From Diphasiastrum complanatum (lineage: Eukaryota > Streptophyta > Lycopodiopsida > Lycopodiales > Lycopodiaceae): a stretch of 64,000 bases of DNA. Position numbers and translations under genes: made by a program. The notes under the pieces were generated by a model, which saw only the letters and a program-made list of their open reading frames with translations, was not told where the DNA came from and did no database searches. The stretch spans positions 1,216,587 through 1,280,586 of the forward strand of contig CM055100.1 in NCBI GenBank assembly GCA_029204225.1, given 5' to 3'. Positions 33,600 to 45,518 of the stretch are shown piece after piece. Numbering within the stretch: the stretch's first letter is position 1; every line of letters begins with the position of its first letter.

Positions 33600-35225
33600 A
33601 AAATTATTAGCGAAAAATATATGAAACATTTTATGAAGGGTAAAGATTTAATGAAAATTGTGGAAAATAAAACAAGTGATTCAATTCGCTTGAGAATCGC
33701 AAAAAGGCTATTCCACAAGTTCAAGCCAAATCCAAATGTTAAAGAGATCATGGTGTATGCATGTGATCAAAGATGTGTGAGTCGCAAGGGCTATAGAGCA
33801 TTTATGAAACGCTCTAACAAAAATGGATTAAAACGCCATCAGATAATACCTAGTTATAAACTTGTTGAGTCTGCCAAATGAGAACAAAATTTGGTGTCGG
33901 TCTCTAAATCAAGAGAGTTAAGGCATATTGAGGATTCTTTTACAATAACCAATAAGAAGAAAGGACCTCCAGTTTTCTTTCATTAAGACAACAATATATT
34001 CTTAGATCTGGAAAAGGTCCAAACGATGATGATCCGACATTACGAAGTTAAAACAAATGGCAATAACATTCCTTTTAGATTTCGGTTTTCAATTGTATGC
34101 TTCAAAAGTAGAAATCGTAAAAGGCCGTAAACTTGAACGTGTCACAATCACCTTGAGGAACCATAAATTGCAATAGTTTGGAGAAAGTTATTCGAAAATC
34201 ACATATGGTGGATAGCTGCATTTGAAGTTCATAAGGAGTCTCACGAAGTATTCAAGTGGCTATCTGAAAAATGTAGTACATCTAAGGTAATACATGCACA
34301 AAATGAAGGCCAATTGCTTAGTGTTGAAGGAGAAAGCTATACTGTAGAATGGCACCTAGTTGCTGATTTGAAGACCTTGACATGCATGTCTAGTTGTGGT
34401 CTCGGTGCAAATGCCCAGCATTTTTGCACATGTTGTATGTTTGAATCTGGGCGAAGCAAAATTATTTTGAATTGCAACCAACATCTTGCACCGAATAGGC
34501 ACGATCTAGACAAAGCTTGGAGTGCCTGTGTTGAACATTCCTCTCGAAGGAGTCCATTTTTGCACAATGCATGGTGAATTACGAATATTGGACAAATTAT
34601 TATATTTGCATTGTTGTTACGCATGGTTTCCATGGGGGGTTTGAAAGCAAGTCACTTATTGTCAAATCATACTGTACAGGAAAGTAGCGTTGAATGGGAA
34701 CACTTGAAGAGAATATGTCAATGCACAACAAATATTGGCTCATATCCTCGCATGGCAGGTACACGTGCTAAGGTGTGGCAAGGATTTGATGAGTTTCCCC
34801 AAACTATCAACAAGAAAATTGTGAGAGATGAAGATTTGGATAGATACGTGAGAAAAGTCAAAACATTCATTCAATTGATGATCGATGCATGGGGAGAAAC
34901 ACACATAACTCACTATATGGTATGTGTGTATGGCATTTTTATCTTTTGTATTTATGTATTAATAGAGATTTAAACTAATAAAATCTTTGTGTGAACAACA
35001 CATCTTCTATGCTCACACATCTTGGTTTAGGAAAACCTATGGATCACTAGCTATCTAGAATACACAAGGGATAGAGAAGAGTCATTACAAGCAAATGCTG
35101 CATACTTCAAAAATTCATGAGATGGCGGAGGAAAGGGTCTTAGTAACAAATTTGTTGAGATATTCCAATGGTTCTATAGAGGAGTTTTGGAAAGCAGACA
35201 CTTTAAAAACACACGAATTGAAGAG
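33600..35225 (+). mobile_element. Element X copy 6 (near full span, internal deletion)
   Basis: Plus strand from EKYMKHFMKGKDLMKIVENK, SDSIRLRIAKRLFHKFKPNP, NVKEIMVYACDQRCVSRKGY and NGLKRHQIIPSYKLVESAK, through a shortened intron 1, to LSVEGESYTVEWHLVADLKT, LTCMSSCGLGANAQHFCTCC, DKAWSACVEHS-type sequence, a deletion of about 190 bp after LHCCYAW (34,626), HTVQESSVEWEHLKRICQCT, TRAKVWQGFDEFPQTINKKI, VKTFIQLMIDAWGETHITHY, then the last exon with GGGKGLSNKFVEIFQWFYRG, VLESRHFKNTRIEEWMS and a stop at about 35,237. It is the only copy that keeps this C-terminal end. CIYC is CTCC here. Confidence 0.68.
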
Positions 35226-35454
35226 TGGATGTCGTAATATACCAACATAGAATTGCTAGATTTGTGTAGTATTTATGTCGTTCCCCAAGGAGATAGCACT
35301 TAAAAGCTGTTTAATTTTTACAGTCCTGACTTAGTTCGAATGAAATGAGTCGTGTGTTAGTCTAGTTGTCAAACAGACATTTAATAAGTAACCAGATGAG
35401 TTACAAATACATGTAAATAATACCATTGAAGGTACATTTAACTATGACTTTAAT
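35226..35454. other. Short flank of element X copy 6
   Basis: No coding frame or terminal repeat was recognised. If element X has terminal inverted repeats, one should lie here, because this is the most complete 3' end; none is obvious by eye. Confidence 0.3.
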
Positions 35455-36250
35455 CTACTCTAGTTTAAGGTGGTGATACGCATCTAGTCGATTCGTATAA
35501 TTGACTGGATTAATAGGCATTGTTTCAGTTATGGAGGTCTTGTCCTTTAGTACAAGACAAGTCTTTAGATTTATATCCCAAAAAAATGATATAGGCCTCT
35601 TCATAATATACCATTGTCCAGCACATATCTTCATCTTCGAGTATAACTTCTCATATTTGAGTAGATAGTCATTATTTAGCAAATATGTGGCAAGTAGACA
35701 TCAAGTATTGAACTATCTTTGAACATCATTACATAATCAGCAACATCATATACAAGAAGAATTTGGAAAAGATTTCATGTATTGATATCATCGTGTAATT
35801 GGTGTGCCATTTCCAAATCTTTTTGACACTTGAGCAATAATATGTCTTCTTTTGCTCTAGTGTATCTTTCGATAGGTAAATTGCCATATGATGACAACCT
35901 TACAGGGAGTAAAGTCCCATCAAATAATTCCTATACTAACTGAAAGTCATCTTCATAATTCTTCCTAAGTGTAATATGTTCGAACAAAGTAGATGAGAAT
36001 TGAAGAAACTTACACTTTACAAATAAGTTCTGAACAAAAAATAATGTTTTATCTGCAAAAGTGCCAAACTGCTAGTAAGTATTTGTGCATAAGGCTTTAT
36101 ATTTGCGAAATTTGACTCTGTCCTATAAATCGTGCTTGATTTCTGCAAAATAAGTTGAAAAAATTCACTCCCAGTCGGTGTATATACTATACAGCTATGG
36201 GTATGCCATATTAATATTTAACAAAAGGCCTGCGTCATCAAATTTCTCAA
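35455..36250 (-). pseudogene. Unrecognised decayed ORF, minus strand
   Basis: One minus-strand frame can be read from about 36,250 with roughly seven stops but good amino-acid texture: LYLPEGRTNIEKFDDAGLLL, NINMAYP, DRVKFRKYKALCTNTY, QFGTFADKTLFFVQNLFVKC, KFLQFSSTLFEHITLRKNYE, ELFDGTLLPVRLSSYGNLPI, RYTRAKEDILLLKCQKDLEM, VYDVADYVMMFKDSSILDVY. A second frame (YLLKYEKLYSKMKICAGQWY, KRPISFFWDINLKTCLVLKD) finishes at 35,455. It has no motif of reverse transcriptase, integrase or transposase that I can see. Even spacing of stops in one frame indicates decay by point mutation, so it was once a long ORF. Confidence 0.4.
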
Positions 36251-36589
36251 TATTCGTACGGCCTTCTGGTAAATATAACTAAGTTGAAATCTACATGCCG
36301 CCTCCAAAATTTTCATTTCGAATCGCTGCTTCAAAAATCGGTAGTCGTTTATTCGGAGTACTCTAGAGCATACATGAAGGTTGAGCCTATGTACAGTTCA
36401 ACTGATCTGAATGGCGAAACTTTAAATTTACCCTGGATTATGGCCCAACATAGACAACCCTTTTGTTTTATGCTAAGTTGGTCCCATAACCAGGGAAAAT
36501 CTTCTTTTTCCTATACTGACTGCCAGTCCTCGAATGCCATGCCTACAGAGCCTTTGACTCATTTCTCTTCGGTCGTTTTGCCTTAGGCA

Positions 36590-39500
36590 GCGCTTTAGCA
36601 ACGTCTTGGCTGTGGATGTCTACATCAAGCTTATGGTCTAAAGCTGCTGCTTTAGGTCTGCTACCTCCTTCTAAAGGTCAAAGATCTTGATGTAGACTTC
36701 AGCATACTCTAGATGATCATCAACTCCCGAACATTTGTAAGTTGCCTGAAGCTGCTTCGCCAATTCTTCAATCTTCTCTAGGGCCTGCAAATATTCAACA
36801 GATTGTTGTCTCAACGAAAAGTTCCTTCAGCTAGGCAAGTTTTTCTTCGACTAACACTTTGTCGTTTTCAAGCGGAAGAAGAAATTCAACTCAAAAATTT
36901 TTGAGCATCTGGGCTTGAAGAGACTGCAGCTTCAAAGGATCAATCTAGATTGACCCAGAGCTGCTGCATAGTTGTAAGGTAGATTCTGTCCTTTTTCTCT
37001 TGGTAGTCTTGTCTTGTAAAATGGTCTACAGAGTTGTCTTTTTTGCAGTGACCTTATTATGCCCGGCTTGCAAAGAATCAAAATTTTCTGCAACTCTGCA
37101 AAAATTGGCAAGAGCTTCGCTAGCACAAGTGAGGAATGAATTGAATTCAGCCAACTTATAGGTGAATTTGGAGGGTCTATTACACTGAATACTAGTTTGG
37201 CTGGTCAGTTCTGAACAAAAATTTGCAGGCATGTACAGTATTGTGAAAATAGGCTATAAAAATCTCGGCGAAGGTTTCTAGAGATCTGAACCTATCCGAC
37301 GAATGTTTTCTAGGGCTAGCAAAGGATGAACAATCGCCCAGGAGGGTCCTTCGCACAAGTACTGTCATAAATGTAACTTTTCAAGACCTGAACCTATAGC
37401 CAACCTAATTTTGACATTTTAAGATCATCTAGCATGTCAGCGAAGGTTTTTGAGGAGATTAAGGTGCTCGGCGAAGGTTTCCAAAGTGGCATATTGCTGA
37501 TTATTTGCCTAACTCAAAAACATGTACTTCTTTTTATGTAATTGACGATCATCTTCTCAAAACTGTAACTCTTCAAGCTGGTTGCTCTCCCAATGCGAGT
37601 ATTTTATCCAATTCCTTGCCGGCCTCTATTTCACAGGTCTTAAACTTGAGGACCCAACCACCACATGAGGACTCATGAGGATGTTGCGCTAAAAAGCTTT
37701 GGATTTGGTCCTCCACGCTAATTGGTCTTCTAAACAATGGTGTGGTCCTTGATGAAGATGGACCTAATTGCATTGCCTGTGGAACTGGTTGTTGTTCTGC
37801 AACTTCAAGGGCTCCACCCTGGTCCATGCCCGAATCCAATCTTGTATCCATAGGTGTATCAGCTCGGTGCAGAGGGGAGAATTGTGGCATGACCAAAACT
37901 GAAATTTGAGGCCCAGTTGCCAACCCTGAGCAGCAGCCTTTTCATATGCATTGATGGTTGCTTTAGTCTTTGCCAACTCAGTTGAAGCTGTACCTTTGAA
38001 TCTGTCAAAGCGGCCGTGGAATCCTTGAATCGCCACTTTGTAGGTTTCTACCTTTTTAAACAAATACGCGATTTCTGTCGGAGTTACCGGATGATTAGGT
38101 ATTTGTGTCTGTAGATACGCATCATTGCTCAAGGGTGGTCACATCCAATTCACCTTAGAGACATGTGCGATCTTGTTCAGCCATATGCAGTTGTCCCTGG
38201 AGGAGTTGCACTTGTTGCTTTGCTTCATGCACGGCCCTGTCCACTTGATCTTGGGCGGTTGTGATCGCATTCTACAGGGAATTGACGTAATCCTCTAGGC
38301 GATCAGCCAATTGCGGTGCCATCTTCTTCTCAGCTTAAAACTTAGCTTCATGATGCTTGGTGATCTTCAATTCTTTGTCCAGTGGAATAACTTTCTGGCT
38401 GATGAGAGTATTCTCTGATCCCATATCTGAGATGCGTTGCTCCATTTCTTTTTTCTTATCCAGCATAGACTGGATCACTTGCGCAAGGCTTGAGACCAAA
38501 CTGAGAGCTTCACTAGAATCTACTGTTGTGGAGATGGTAGCAACAGAAGGACTTGGTAATATTGTCCCTAGTTGGCGTGGAGAAGGTGCCTGTAACTCTT
38601 CTTCTTCAAAGAGGTCTTCTTCTTCATAGCCCTTGACAAACACTTTGGCATTGAACTGCTTTGGTGATTTGATAGCTTGACCGACCTGAATTGTGGTTAA
38701 TCTGAAAAGAGTCATCAAAACCAGTAGGTGTATCATGGAACTGTTCGAATCCTCTTCCAGGGGATTGGAGTTCAAAGGGCACAAGGCTCTGGGGCAGTAC
38801 AAAAACTTCTGAGGCCCCAAGGGGGTCGCAATCATCGAACATATCTATGAAATATTGGGTGTTTGGTGAAATAGCTTCTGTGTGTGGGGGTGAGGTAGCA
38901 TGGGCAGTTGTGATGGGAATGGTAGCCCCAGTGGTCACATACTATCTGTGAGAGGAAGCAGAGGCGAGGGATGCATTAGAGACAGGAGGAATAGGTAGTT
39001 CAGTGTGAATAGCAGCAGGGGGTGGAAGCATAGCTGAAGATGTTTGCTTAGTACGCCGTCGTGACGCGGAAGGCGAGTCAGGAATGACGATTTGGCTGCG
39101 TAGACCACGTTGACTATGTGAGTTGGATGTCTGATGAGATGTCTCGGCCAGTGTTTCTTCATAGATAGAAAGCACGGAATCAATACGAAAACCATGGATT
39201 TTATTTTCAAGGTGGGGGGCTGCTAGGAGTGACAACAAAGGGCCAACAGCAAATTGCTGCTTTAGTATTGCTCTTGATGGCTCGTTTGAGCTCTCCAAAA
39301 ATGGTCTTGAACCAGTTATATGGTTCCAGAGGCGCCTTGGCTATCTTGGCATGAGAATCAGCTATCCTATGTGAAATCTGGAAAGTAATACAATCTTTCC
39401 TGAGGTTGCCAACCATCAAGAAATTGCTAAGGAGCTGAGCAGCAGTTCAGAATGGCCGGCAGATCAGTAATGGCTTCTAGAAGGTAGTCATCATTAGTCG

Positions 39501-39783
39501 AGTGAGTGCAGATCATTCGTAAATTCAATATAAGGCTTAATGGCTTATTTGGCTTGCTTATGGTTTCGTGAGGCTTCGGCCCTGTGGTAGCAAGGGCGGC
39601 CTCAGTCACACACACCTTGTGTGTGGCTCCCTGGAAAGTAATGTAAAACTTGGATTTCTCCTCCTTCCAAGTATTGAAGGCAAGAGTGATAAAATCCATG
39701 TTGATTCGCCCTAAGAAGGCTCTCTCATGAATACCCATTGTAGTAAGCAGAGGCTCCGCAACGGTCATCCACTGAGTGACCAT
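36590..39783 (-). pseudogene. Decayed large ORF with coiled-coil region, gag-like
   Basis: Read from ATG 39,783: MVTQWMTVAEPLLTTMGIHE, INMDFITLAFNTWKEEKSKF, then frame changes to ILKQQFAVGPLLSLLAAPHL and IHGFRIDSVLSIYEETLAET, a Ser/Pro-rich linker, EEEDLFEEEELQAPSPRQLG, and a heptad-like stretch (AQVIQSMLDKKKEMEQRISD; DQVDRAVHEAKQQVQLLQGQ, with stops between). It continues to SVEDQIQSFLAQHPHESSCG and KELDKILALGEQPA at 37,573, then a second coiled-coil part, NFCRVAENFDSLQAGHNKVT and KPKAKRPKRNESK-like basic end near 36,590. At least six frame breaks. The layout (N-terminal folded part, acidic linker, long coiled coil, basic tail) fits plant retroelement gag-like ORFs; I assign no family. Confidence 0.45.
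37168..37345 (-). repeat. Direct repeat copy 1 (about 170 bp)
   Basis: Shares ACTAGTTTGG, TCTGAACAAAAATTTGCA, AGCTATAAAAAT/GGCTATAAAAAT and GGCGAAGGTTTCT with 39,787-39,957 in the same order and spacing. The two lie 2.6 kb apart in the same orientation at either side of the first part of the coiled-coil ORF, so they may be remnants of LTRs or of a tandem duplication. Confidence 0.6.
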
Positions 39784-39786
39784 GCT

Positions 39787-39957
39787 TTGGAGGTTCCATT
39801 ACACAGAATACTAGTTTGGTTGATCAATTCTGAACAAAAATTTGCAAGCTTGTTCAATACTGTGAAAATAAGCTATAAAAATTTCGGAGAAGGTTTCTGA
39901 GGTGTTGAAGCCATCCAACGAACGTTTTCCAGGGCTGGCGAAGGATGAACCTTTCCC
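39787..39957 (-). repeat. Direct repeat copy 2 (about 170 bp)
   Basis: Partner of 37,168-37,345. It ends abruptly where copia B sequence begins (39,958), so its original length is unknown. Confidence 0.6.
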
Positions 39958-41120
39958 CTGTCTGCCATAGCTGCATCCTTGGAAAGTAGACTAGGATTCC
40001 TTTAGATCAAGTCATAGGCACGCAACAAAAGGTCTGTTAGATGTTGTTCATTCAAATATATGTGGACCTATGCAAACTCCTTCATTGCTAGATGCAAAGT
40101 ACTTTATTACTTTTACTGACAAATTCTCTCGAAGAACAGTTGTTTATTACCTCCTATTCACCTCAGTCAAATGGTCTTGCTGAGAGAAAGAACAGAAACT
40201 TAGTCGAATCGACAAAGTGCATGTTATCACATGCATTACTTCTGAAGTCTTTCTAGGCTGAAGCAGTTCCAACTGTAGCGTATATTTAGAACATATGTCC
40301 TTTTAAAGGTCTCTCAGACAAACACCATTTGAAGTTTGGACAGGTGCCTTCTTTATCACATTTAAAAAATTTTGGATGTACCGCTTATGTGCAAGTACCG
40401 CATGATTTCAGAAAGAAGCTCGACTTTCAGAGTATCAAAAAAAATTTCATCAGCTACACTACTTCAGATTAAGCTTACAAGTTGTTCGATCATGTCGAAT
40501 CCAAAATAATCATTAGCCGGGATGTTATCTTCATCGAAGATTAGTTTTTCAACCTCAAAGGAAAAGACAAAGCACATGTAGTTGACATGACAGATTCTTC
40601 TGGCATAACAAACTTTCTAGTTCTTCACTCGACTATTCCTATTGAATATCCAAGTTCATTTACCCTTGACGAACAACCAATCAACAACGAATTTGAAGAA
40701 GATGATGTCACATTTCAACAACTATAGCATGATGAAGATCATCAACTTCAAACATCACCTAGAAGATCATCAAGAACTAGTAGAGCATCTAATATGTATA
40801 TTGACGAGTCTGTGGCTTACCTTGTTCAGGAGTTGACAATTGTCAAAGAGGCACTCAGTCAGCCCAATTCTGATCTTTGGATAGAAGTCATGGATAAAGA
40901 GTATTCATCTCTTATGAAGAACCAGACATGGACACTTGTCACATTACCTGCTAGTAGAAACGTAGTTGATTGCAAATGGATTTTCAAAATCAAGTACAAA
41001 GTAGACAAAAGCATCTAAAGAAGAATTTTCCGACTTGTTGCTAGAGGATTTTCTGAGGTATACAACTTCGATTATATTGAGACCTTTAGTACAGTAGTCA
41101 AGCATTCTTCTATTCGACTT
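39958..41120 (+). pseudogene. Copia B pol fragment (integrase to start of reverse transcriptase)
   Basis: Plus-strand sequence parallel to 20,110-21,280: the integrase start (CGPMQTPSLLD-type), a larger deletion of the integrase core than in the other copy (the join is TGTTTATTACCTCC at about 40,146), the SPQSNGLAERKN segment, and the RT start (LWIEVMDKEYSSLMKNQTWT, CKWIFKIKYKVDKSI). It then reads into YNFDYIETFSTVVKHSSIR and LLLSFAVVVELKIYQM, i.e. slightly more RT than the other copy, and ends near 41,160 where inverted family B gag sequence begins. Confidence 0.82.
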
Positions 41121-41125
41121 TTATT

Positions 41126-42624
41126 ATCATTTGCTGTTGTAGTAGAATTGAAAATATATCAAATGGATGACTTTGTCAGAATGATATTTGAGATCAATTT
41201 CTAGGGATCTTGACACGTTCAAAATAGACGAATGATTTAAGTGTCCTAAGCGATAATGCCATAGTAATGCTTTATTGACAAGAACATAGGTTTCTAAGGC
41301 TTGACTAGAATCAGAATAACAATGTGCCAATAAATATCCATGCCTCTTACCGAGTACAAGGACCTTATTACTCCTTTCAATGATTCTGCATTGATCAAAC
41401 TCGAATTCTACCTTATGACCTAAATCTTGGTTGATTGTGGCTCCAACACAAGCAAGCTCTCTATGAAGATCTTTGATCCTCAATACATAGTTAAATGCAC
41501 TCTCCTCACTTCTTTGGAAACTTCGAAAAATTTGATTCCTAAGAGCAAGAATTCTAGAAGTATTTTCAGACTCATAAGAAGTCTTGACCTTCACCTTCAA
41601 TAGTGTGAGTGCTATCATCACCATGATGAATATACTTCTTTGTACTATAAGGTGTATAGGAATGGAAAGTATCAAAATGATTGGTCATATGTTGACTAGT
41701 TCCAAAATCCAAAAACCATGAATCATCCAAATTCGCGCTTTTGTCTTTGACCATAAAAGCACCTTCGACCATTTCGTCTTTGGGAGATGTTGTAACTGTA
41801 TTTGCTTGTTGATCAGGTTCCTTGGCTGCATTCTTCACTTTGAAAATTTGGCAATCCTGAATCTCGTGGTTATTGCGCTTGCAATACCTACAAAACATTT
41901 TCCTCTTCGACGAATGTGGATTCAATCATTGTTCTTGACTTTGAGATAGTTTCTGATTCGATGATGATTGATTAGAGTTTTTCTTCTTCTTTTGTCATTT
42001 CGTGTCCTTGTTGACATGTAGAGCATGAGATGAAGAGATTGACAAAGTGTCTTGACTTCTTTGATTATCTTCTTGCAACAACATAGTGATAACTCTGGTA
42101 AGAGTTAAATCTGAGTGTGTCGTGATGATCATCACTCAGTTCTCATATGTAGAGGACAAGCTTGAAAGCAATGTCATAATTGCATTTTGATCGTTTATGA
42201 CTGATCCGACAGTTGTCATCTATTGCAAGAGATTCTTAAATTGGATAGTGTGATTCTGAAGAGAATCATTATTCGACATCTTGAGTGAGAAGAATTTCCT
42301 TTGAAGATGTAACTTGGTAGTTACATCCCTCACTTCATATAGTGAGCTCAGGATGTCTCAAACCTTTTTTGAAGTTTTAGCTTCACCTATGTGGCCATTT
42401 TGAGTATCTGATATATTGAGGATAATAAGCGTGAAAGCTTTACCATCTTTTGACTTCTACTTCTAGCCGTCTTCGTTGTCATTTTCAAGCATCACTTATG
42501 AACCTGTAACGACATCCCACAACTCGTTTGCAATAAGCAAGGTCTTCATCTTAAATTTTCATAAAGGATAATTGGATCCATTCAGCTTGTCTATGATAAG
42601 ACCGGCTTTACTTTGAAAATCCAT
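41126..42624 (-). pseudogene. Copia B gag/protease, minus strand, chimeric
   Basis: Gag start at 42,624 (MDFQSKAGLIIDKLNGSNYP-type, decayed) through KLHLQRKFFSLKMSNNDSLQ-type sequence to the CCHC knuckle CRYCKRNNHEIQDC (about 41,880), WFLDFGTSQHMTNH, then, after GDDSTHTIEGEG, a foreign gag piece (41,435-41,580: KTSYESENTSRILALRNQIF, RSEESAFNYVLRIKDLHREL, ACVGATIN) in place of the family B protease segment, and back to family B (GHKVEFEFDQCRIIERSNKV, LLWHYRLGHLNHSSI). The foreign piece resembles UBN2-type gag of a different copia family. It ends at 41,126 against the plus-strand fragment. Confidence 0.8.
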
Positions 42625-42803
42625 CTAGAAATTTTAGTCTGTCAACTATTCGGCGACGTTAAGAGAGATATCGTGATGTGGAAATCAATTCTCTGATATC
42701 GAAACAAATTGATTCAAATTGAACAATTTGATATCGAAAAACATATCAAGTATTAGAACATGCGCTCTGATACAGTAACAGTATTAGGCCTTGAAAAATC
42801 CAT

Positions 42804-42815
42804 GCTCTGATACCA
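42804..42815 (-). other. Primer binding site, copia B minus-strand copy
   Basis: GCTCTGATACCA on the plus strand; TGGTATCAGAGC on the coding strand, next to TGTTGGAAGATG, the LTR end. Confidence 0.85.
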
Positions 42816-43236
42816 TGTTGGAAGATGTCTGAAATATAGGTCAAATAAAAAGAATTCAAACGACAAGAATTAAAACTTATCGTGCACAACAGAATAAACT
42901 ATCTTTCTCTTTCTCTATGCATGACTACACCTAGCGATAAAAACAAGTTTGATCTTATAGTAACTAACTTTGAAATCATTAGTACTACAATAATTACGTA
43001 GCCAAACATTAAGAATTGAATTATTAGTCAAATAATCAGTCGCGAAGAACTACAGAGATGCATACATTTTGATACGAATCTGAATGCAATGAGAAGATAG
43101 ATTGATTCAGTATGAAAATGAAACAGATGTAAATGAGTACAACAAGTTGCGAATCAAAGCCACATACTCTAAGCTATCTCTGTGTGACTAAATATAAGTC
43201 TGAATTAAGCGCAACTATTGATAAGCAGCAGCACAA

Positions 43237-43848
43237 TGTGAGAGATTTTGGTAAATTGTCAATATGAGGCCAAAACTCATTTTAGACATTAGAGATAAAC
43301 TTTTTGAAGTTATACATTCAATAAACACTTTTTGAAAGTGTGGGAGAGTTGGTGATCGAGTTTGAGAGAGATTCAAACTTGAACATTGGGTACATTGAAT
43401 CTAGACCCAGAAATTGTAGGGTTTACATTTTGGAGGGAAAGCCAAGTGGCCGAATAGGATTTGGACCTGCTATAAAAGGATGTAACTCTTGGAGAGACAC
43501 ATCTTCTCTCTTCTCTCTCTCATTTCACCATTATACATGGTTCTCTTTGGGTTCTACTACTCATTGGTGTACTCTCTTGATGATATCTCGCAATCTTATG
43601 TGTAGAATGATTATTTATTGCTATTTTTGGTTCCACACATGTGATATACAGTAGGGTATCATAATTGTATGGAAAACAATTATATTAGATGTTTTGGTTC
43701 ATCTTTGATCAGTATCTCTTAGAGTTTGCATCTCATTTTGTATGTAGATGCTGATTTTGCTACATTGGCAGGATCGTTGGTTTGCTCCTTTTTGTAACCA
43801 AAGATTAAGGACATGGATCAGATCTTGAATGATCTGAAATCCGTCACA
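43237..43848 (+). mobile_element. Solo LTR-C inserted in LTR-B (second copy)
   Basis: TGTGAGAG..GTCACA, 612 bp, flanked by CACAA on both sides (43,232-43,236 and 43,849-43,853). This is the reverse complement of the insertion at 17,463-18,074, with the same length, site and target duplication. It contains TATAAAAGG at about 43,471. Confidence 0.85.
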
Positions 43849-43918
43849 CACAATAACAACCTCTAATCAACCCATAAACAAATGACCTAGAATTCTCAAG
43901 AGTGTCCAAGCTCGCAAG

Positions 43919-44031
<113 letters not shown>

Positions 44032-44089
44032 TAATCAATACTACTCATTATCATAATGAAAACATTATCAGCTATTTATACTAAGAAAT

Positions 44090-44737
44090 TGTCAAAGTTT
44101 TTAGATCACTATGATCCAAATCACTCGGAAGATCTTTGGTTACAAAGAGAAATACACTGCCAATCTCACCAATGTAGAAAAATCAGCATCTACACACAAA
44201 ATGAGATGCAAACACAATAGAATTTGATCAAACTTGATTGAAATGAGAAATTATTGTTGCTATCCATACAAAATCAGCAAGCTACTGTCATTCACATGTG
44301 TGGATACAAAAATAACAAATATAAATCATTATACACATAGAATTGCAAGTAATCACTCGTATAGTGCACCAATGGATAGTAGAACCCAAGAGAACCATGT
44401 ATAAGCATGAAATGAGATCAAGAAGAGAGAAGAATAGTCTCTCCACGAGTTACATCCTTTTATAACAGGTCCAAACCCTATTTGGCCACTTGGGTTTCCC
44501 ACCAAAATGCAAACACTACTATTTTTAGGTCTAGATTCAATGTACCCAACAATTCAAATTTTAATCTCCTAAAACTCGCCTCCAAACTTTCCCACATTTT
44601 TAAAAAGTGTTTATTCAAATGAAATTTAGACTAATGAACTTTGAAAACTTATTCTCTAAGTCTAAAACAAGTTTTGGTCTCAATATGCCAAATATGGAAA
44701 CATTGCCAAAATGATCAAACTAGTTGAATCTTTCACA
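44090..44737 (-). mobile_element. 3' LTR of copia C, minus orientation
   Basis: 648 bp, reverse complement of 16,540-17,187 in ends and length (TGTGAAAGATTCAACTAG start on the minus strand). Confidence 0.8.
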
Positions 44738-44972
44738 ATCTCTCTTCAACTAATTTTAGCATAGACTTTGATAGCACTCCAAGTGAAGTCCTATGCTTCA
44801 TGAACAAGTCTTTTCCCAATGCTTTGGTAAAGATATCAGCTACACATTCCCTTGAAGACACATGTTGAAGCTCCACCTCCTTTGCAATGACTTGCTCCCT
44901 CACAAAATGATATTGCACCTCAATATGCTTGTTCCTAGCATAGTTTTTGACAATAGAACTTTGATCCATCAT
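44733..44972 (-). pseudogene. Copia C RNase H C-terminus, minus strand
   Basis: IILMMDQSSIVKNYARNKHI, EVQYHFVREQVIAKEVELQH, VSSRECVADIFTKALGKDLF, MKHRTSLGVLSKSMLKLVEE, RL, stop. Compared with the usual RNase H, a few residues are lost around ..ARNKHIE. The stop overlaps the LTR start, as at 16,540. It extends further upstream than the copy at 16.4 kb. Confidence 0.87.
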
Positions 44973-45440
44973 AAGAATGATCTTCTTCCTAAGAATAGAT
45001 CTCCTTTCAATGACCATGTAATGCTCAAAATAGAAACAACCATAGTTGATATAGAGAATAGTGTCCACTTGGGATGCTTCACTATTTCTTACATCAATTT
45101 TACATGTCAAGAAGTAACTAGTACATGAAAAATCAAATAGAATATAAATGAAATCATTCCACCATGCTCTTAACTCTGAACTCTTTGGAAAAATATAACA
45201 AACAAACAATAAATGTGAGTGATCAACATTTGCTTACATGTCTCCTCATCCTTTGTCCTTTGTTGCCTTGTATCCACCATGATACTCCATGATTGAGCTC
45301 TCATCTCCGTCTTGCAATAAAATGTCATCATACCTTGATAACTTGACCATGAACGAGTGACATAATGAGCCTCCAATAGTTTCATTTCCATCAGCAAAAC
45401 CAGCCAAGAATGCTAGTACAAATCTTACATCAAAACAATG
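44973..45440 (-). pseudogene. Unrecognised ORF fused to copia C RNase H
   Basis: Upstream of the RNase H tail the same strand reads MKLLEAHYVTRSWSSYQGMM, then LRAWWNDFIYILFDFSCTSY, FLTCKIDVRNSEASQVDTIL and YINYGCFYFEHYMVIERRSI. This is not copia sequence that I recognise. It occurs again at 49,740-50,240 in plus orientation, again running into LTR-C. Two copies with the same arrangement imply that it was part of the copia C lineage or a captured segment. Confidence 0.45.
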
Positions 45441-45518
45441 CTCACCAATCTCACAACAATAAAATGCACAATTTCCAACACAACGAAAAAAAAATTTACC
45501 GAATTTTTTTTTTTACCG

